A stretch of DNA of 15,450 bases from positions 1-15,450 of the forward strand of contig JAFGNQ010000025.1 in NCBI GenBank assembly GCA_016926925.1. The letters run 5' to 3'. Position numbers and translations under genes: made by a program. Source of the DNA: Candidatus Aminicenantota bacterium (lineage in GTDB: Bacteria; Acidobacteriota; Aminicenantia; Aminicenantales; Aminicenantaceae). The first letter of the stretch is position 1, and each line of letters starts with the position of its first letter. Below are positions 13,971 to 15,450 of the stretch, in pieces. Below the pieces are notes generated by a model. It was given only the letters and a program-made list of their open reading frames with translations, did no database searches and had not been told where the DNA came from.

Positions 13971-14927
13971 ATGGACAATGTTTACAATCTCACACAAATC
14001 AAGAAAGTCTTGAAAGACCTGCAACCGATTCAAGACATCGAAGATGGATTCGTAGCCTATTCGCAGGGCAAAGCCGTCATCCCTCCGGTGGGGGAGCTCA
14101 TTTTCGATAAGCCTCCCGGTGAAACACATATAAAATACGGCTATCTCGTCGACGATGATTACTTCGTCATCAAGATTGCTTCCGGATTTTTTGCAGGACC
14201 GGATTCCAGCCGTTATACCAGTGACGGCCTCATGCTTCTATTCAAAAAGGGGACCGGCAAACTCACCTGTGCCTTGCTCGATGAATGTTTTCTCACGAAT
14301 GTCAGGACGGCTGCCGCGGGAGCGGTGGCTGCAAAATACCTGGCTCCCAAGAATATTTCCAGCATTGGAATTGTAGGAGCAGGAACACAGGGGCGGATTC
14401 AGCTCGAGTATTTAAAGTCTGTTGTGGAATGTAGAAATGTCATGGTCTGGGGAATGAATCAGGAAGAGGTGGAAAGCTACAGGCAAGATATGGAGGCGCT
14501 TGGCTTCCGGATTCAGACAACTTTGGATACAGCGGAAATCGCTGAAAACTGCAACTTGATCGTGACGGCCACGCCATCCAAAACACCGCTGATTTCAGCC
14601 GGAGATATTCGGCAGGGAACTCATATTACGGCCATGGGATCCGATACGCCCAAGAAGGTCGAGCTGGACCCCGAGATCATGCGCAAAGCCGACATCGTTG
14701 TGGCTGACAGCATCAGTCAGTGCCTGTTACGAGGGGAAATTCACCATGCTCTGAAAGCCGGCACGCTGGAGAAAGACCGTATCCGTGAATTGGGGCATGT
14801 GATTGTCAATCCGGACCTTCAGAGGACATCTGAAGAGCAAATCACGGTGGCCGATCTTACAGGCGTTGCAGTCCAGGACATCCAGATCTCCAAAGCTGTG
14901 TATAAAGCCCTTTCCGGCTCGCTCTGA
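13971..14927 (+). CDS. Ornithine cyclodeaminase / mu-crystallin family protein
   Basis: This 318-residue NAD(P)-binding protein is of usual length for the OCD/mu-crystallin family, which includes ornithine cyclodeaminase, alanine dehydrogenase (archaeal type), ketimine reductases and opine-type synthases. Substrate-side residues K68 (VIKIASG) and R112-T113 (TNVRTAAAGAVAAKYLA) are present. The Rossmann motif SIGIVGAGTQGRIQLEYL has GAGTQG at 136-141, and AMGSDTPKKVELD at 221-233 contains the family's catalytic-site Asp (D225). AMGSD rather than the GGDCPGKTEL of true ornithine cyclodeaminases leaves the activity open. Start is ATG 13971 with GGAGG 9 nt upstream; a TTG at 13953 would precede that ribosome site. 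Divergent from an amino-acid permease, so amino-acid metabolism is likely. Confidence 0.85.
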   Translation: MDNVYNLTQIKKVLKDLQPIQDIEDGFVAYSQGKAVIPPVGELIFDKPPGETHIKYGYLVDDDYFVIKIASGFFAGPDSSRYTSDGLMLLFKKGTGKLTCALLDECFLTNVRTAAAGAVAAKYLAPKNISSIGIVGAGTQGRIQLEYLKSVVECRNVMVWGMNQEEVESYRQDMEALGFRIQTTLDTAEIAENCNLIVTATPSKTPLISAGDIRQGTHITAMGSDTPKKVELDPEIMRKADIVVADSISQCLLRGEIHHALKAGTLEKDRIRELGHVIVNPDLQRTSEEQITVADLTGVAVQDIQISKAVYKALSGSL

Positions 14928-15026
14928 ACTGCCGTTTTACCGGGCTCTTGAAAGCGATACGAGTTTTTGTGGTTCTTCCCCGTGATGAGAAAGGCCAGTT
15001 CGAGGACTTGACGGAACCTTCGCGCC

Positions 15027-15450
15027 CTAAAAAATTAGTCGCAGGCTGAGCTGGATCCGCCGCGGAGGCGTAATGGTATCAGGCTTCATGAATAGGGCGG
15101 ATGTCCCGATGTCGACAGTCCCGGTCAACGCGTCGGTATTCAGCATATTGAAGAAGTCGGCCGATATACTAACCGCTCCGCCTCCAGGGAGATTAAACTT
15201 TTTGTCCAGCCTGAAGTCGAGTACGTAATAGGGGTCGAGCCTGAATTGGGTTCCTCTGGGCTCGCCCATCACCGGGAAAGAACCCTGGTTCATTCCCCTG
15301 ACGGTAATTAACCTGGCAATCGGCTTTCCGGTCTGGGCGATGAAGTTCGCGCTTGCGCTGAATCCGTAAGGCAGGAAATAAGTCCCCTGCAGCTTGAACA
15401 TGTAGGTCCGGTCGCTCTGGAGGAGGCTGTCCCAGTTGTTGTTGATGAGC
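15027..15450 (-). CDS. TonB-dependent (Oar-like) outer-membrane receptor, C-terminal ~140 residues
   Basis: The frame is open to the right edge, so the N-terminal plug and most of the barrel are missing. The visible part begins LINNNWDSLLQSDRTYMFKLQ and has the alternating pattern of outer-membrane strands: KLQGTYFLPYGFSASANFIAQTG, LDPYYVLDFRLDKKF, AVSISADFFNMLNTDA, and a last strand RRIQLSLRLIF. The terminal Phe is the usual signal for insertion by the BAM complex. This fits large receptors with a carboxypeptidase-regulatory-like N-domain that are abundant in Acidobacteriota-type genomes. Stop codon is TAG. The 99-nt convergent gap to the cyclodeaminase-like gene holds no clear terminator. 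Confidence 0.8.
   Translation of the reverse strand, partial: LINNNWDSLLQSDRTYMFKLQGTYFLPYGFSASANFIAQTGKPIARLITVRGMNQGSFPVMGEPRGTQFRLDPYYVLDFRLDKKFNLPGGGAVSISADFFNMLNTDALTGTVDIGTSALFMKPDTITPPRRIQLSLRLIF

Noticed and set aside
14928..15026. Bidirectional terminator between the convergent cyclodeaminase-like gene and the receptor
   Set aside because: No GC-rich stem with a T-tract is visible; the GGTTC/GGAACC pair has too long a loop.

Overview
This window holds a bacterial pyrrolysine (Pyl, the 22nd amino acid) biosynthesis and decoding cluster, set among methylamine-methyltransferase genes. The host looks like a Gram-negative (diderm) bacterium. PylS is split into separate PylSc and PylSn genes, as in Pyl-using bacteria; most starts have good Shine-Dalgarno sites; and the right edge carries the C-terminal barrel of a TonB-dependent (Oar-like) receptor ending in Phe. 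That receptor style recalls Acidobacteriota/Aminicenantota, but the assignment is tentative and rests on memory of family sequences.

Left part, minus strand (about 8500 down to 1). In order of transcription: a class I SAM-dependent methyltransferase of unknown role (8500-7631); an MttB-superfamily methyltransferase without an in-frame amber codon (7502-6030); pylSc (5956-5117); a methylamine-type corrinoid protein (5046-4399); pylB (4355-3243); pylC (3246-2086); pylD (2038-1175); the tRNA-Pyl gene pylT (1208-1137); pylSn (1083-748); and the start of a dimethylamine methyltransferase, mtbB, cut by the window edge (599-1). PylB turns lysine into 3-methylornithine, PylC couples it to a second lysine, and PylD oxidises and cyclises the product to pyrrolysine. 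PylSc with PylSn charges the CUA-anticodon tRNA, so UAG can be read in the MtbB-type methyltransferase. The corrinoid protein receives the methyl group. No methylcorrinoid:tetrahydrofolate methyltransferase or reactivating ATPase is present here.

The most striking detail is that pylD runs 34 nt into pylT. Its TAA stop is made of the second and third anticodon bases plus the next loop base of tRNA-Pyl. Cutting out the tRNA must therefore destroy the stop codon of the same transcript. The tRNA also has C instead of the near-universal U at position 33.

Right part. Plus strand: a secreted C45-type Ntn hydrolase (8673-9794), a short-chain dehydrogenase (9862-10626) and an exported serine beta-lactamase-like hydrolase (10791-12284). 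Minus strand: an APC-family amino-acid transporter (13691-12294). Plus strand: an ornithine cyclodeaminase/mu-crystallin-family protein (13971-14927). Minus strand: the TonB-dependent receptor fragment (15450-15027). Recognisable sigma70-type promoters precede the C45 gene, the transporter and the cyclodeaminase-like gene. These genes may handle amino-acid or amide substrates, but nothing ties them to pyrrolysine except position. No gene-free stretch exceeds 300 nt; the longest, 13692-13970, is a divergent promoter region. I saw no insertion sequence, CRISPR array or rRNA.
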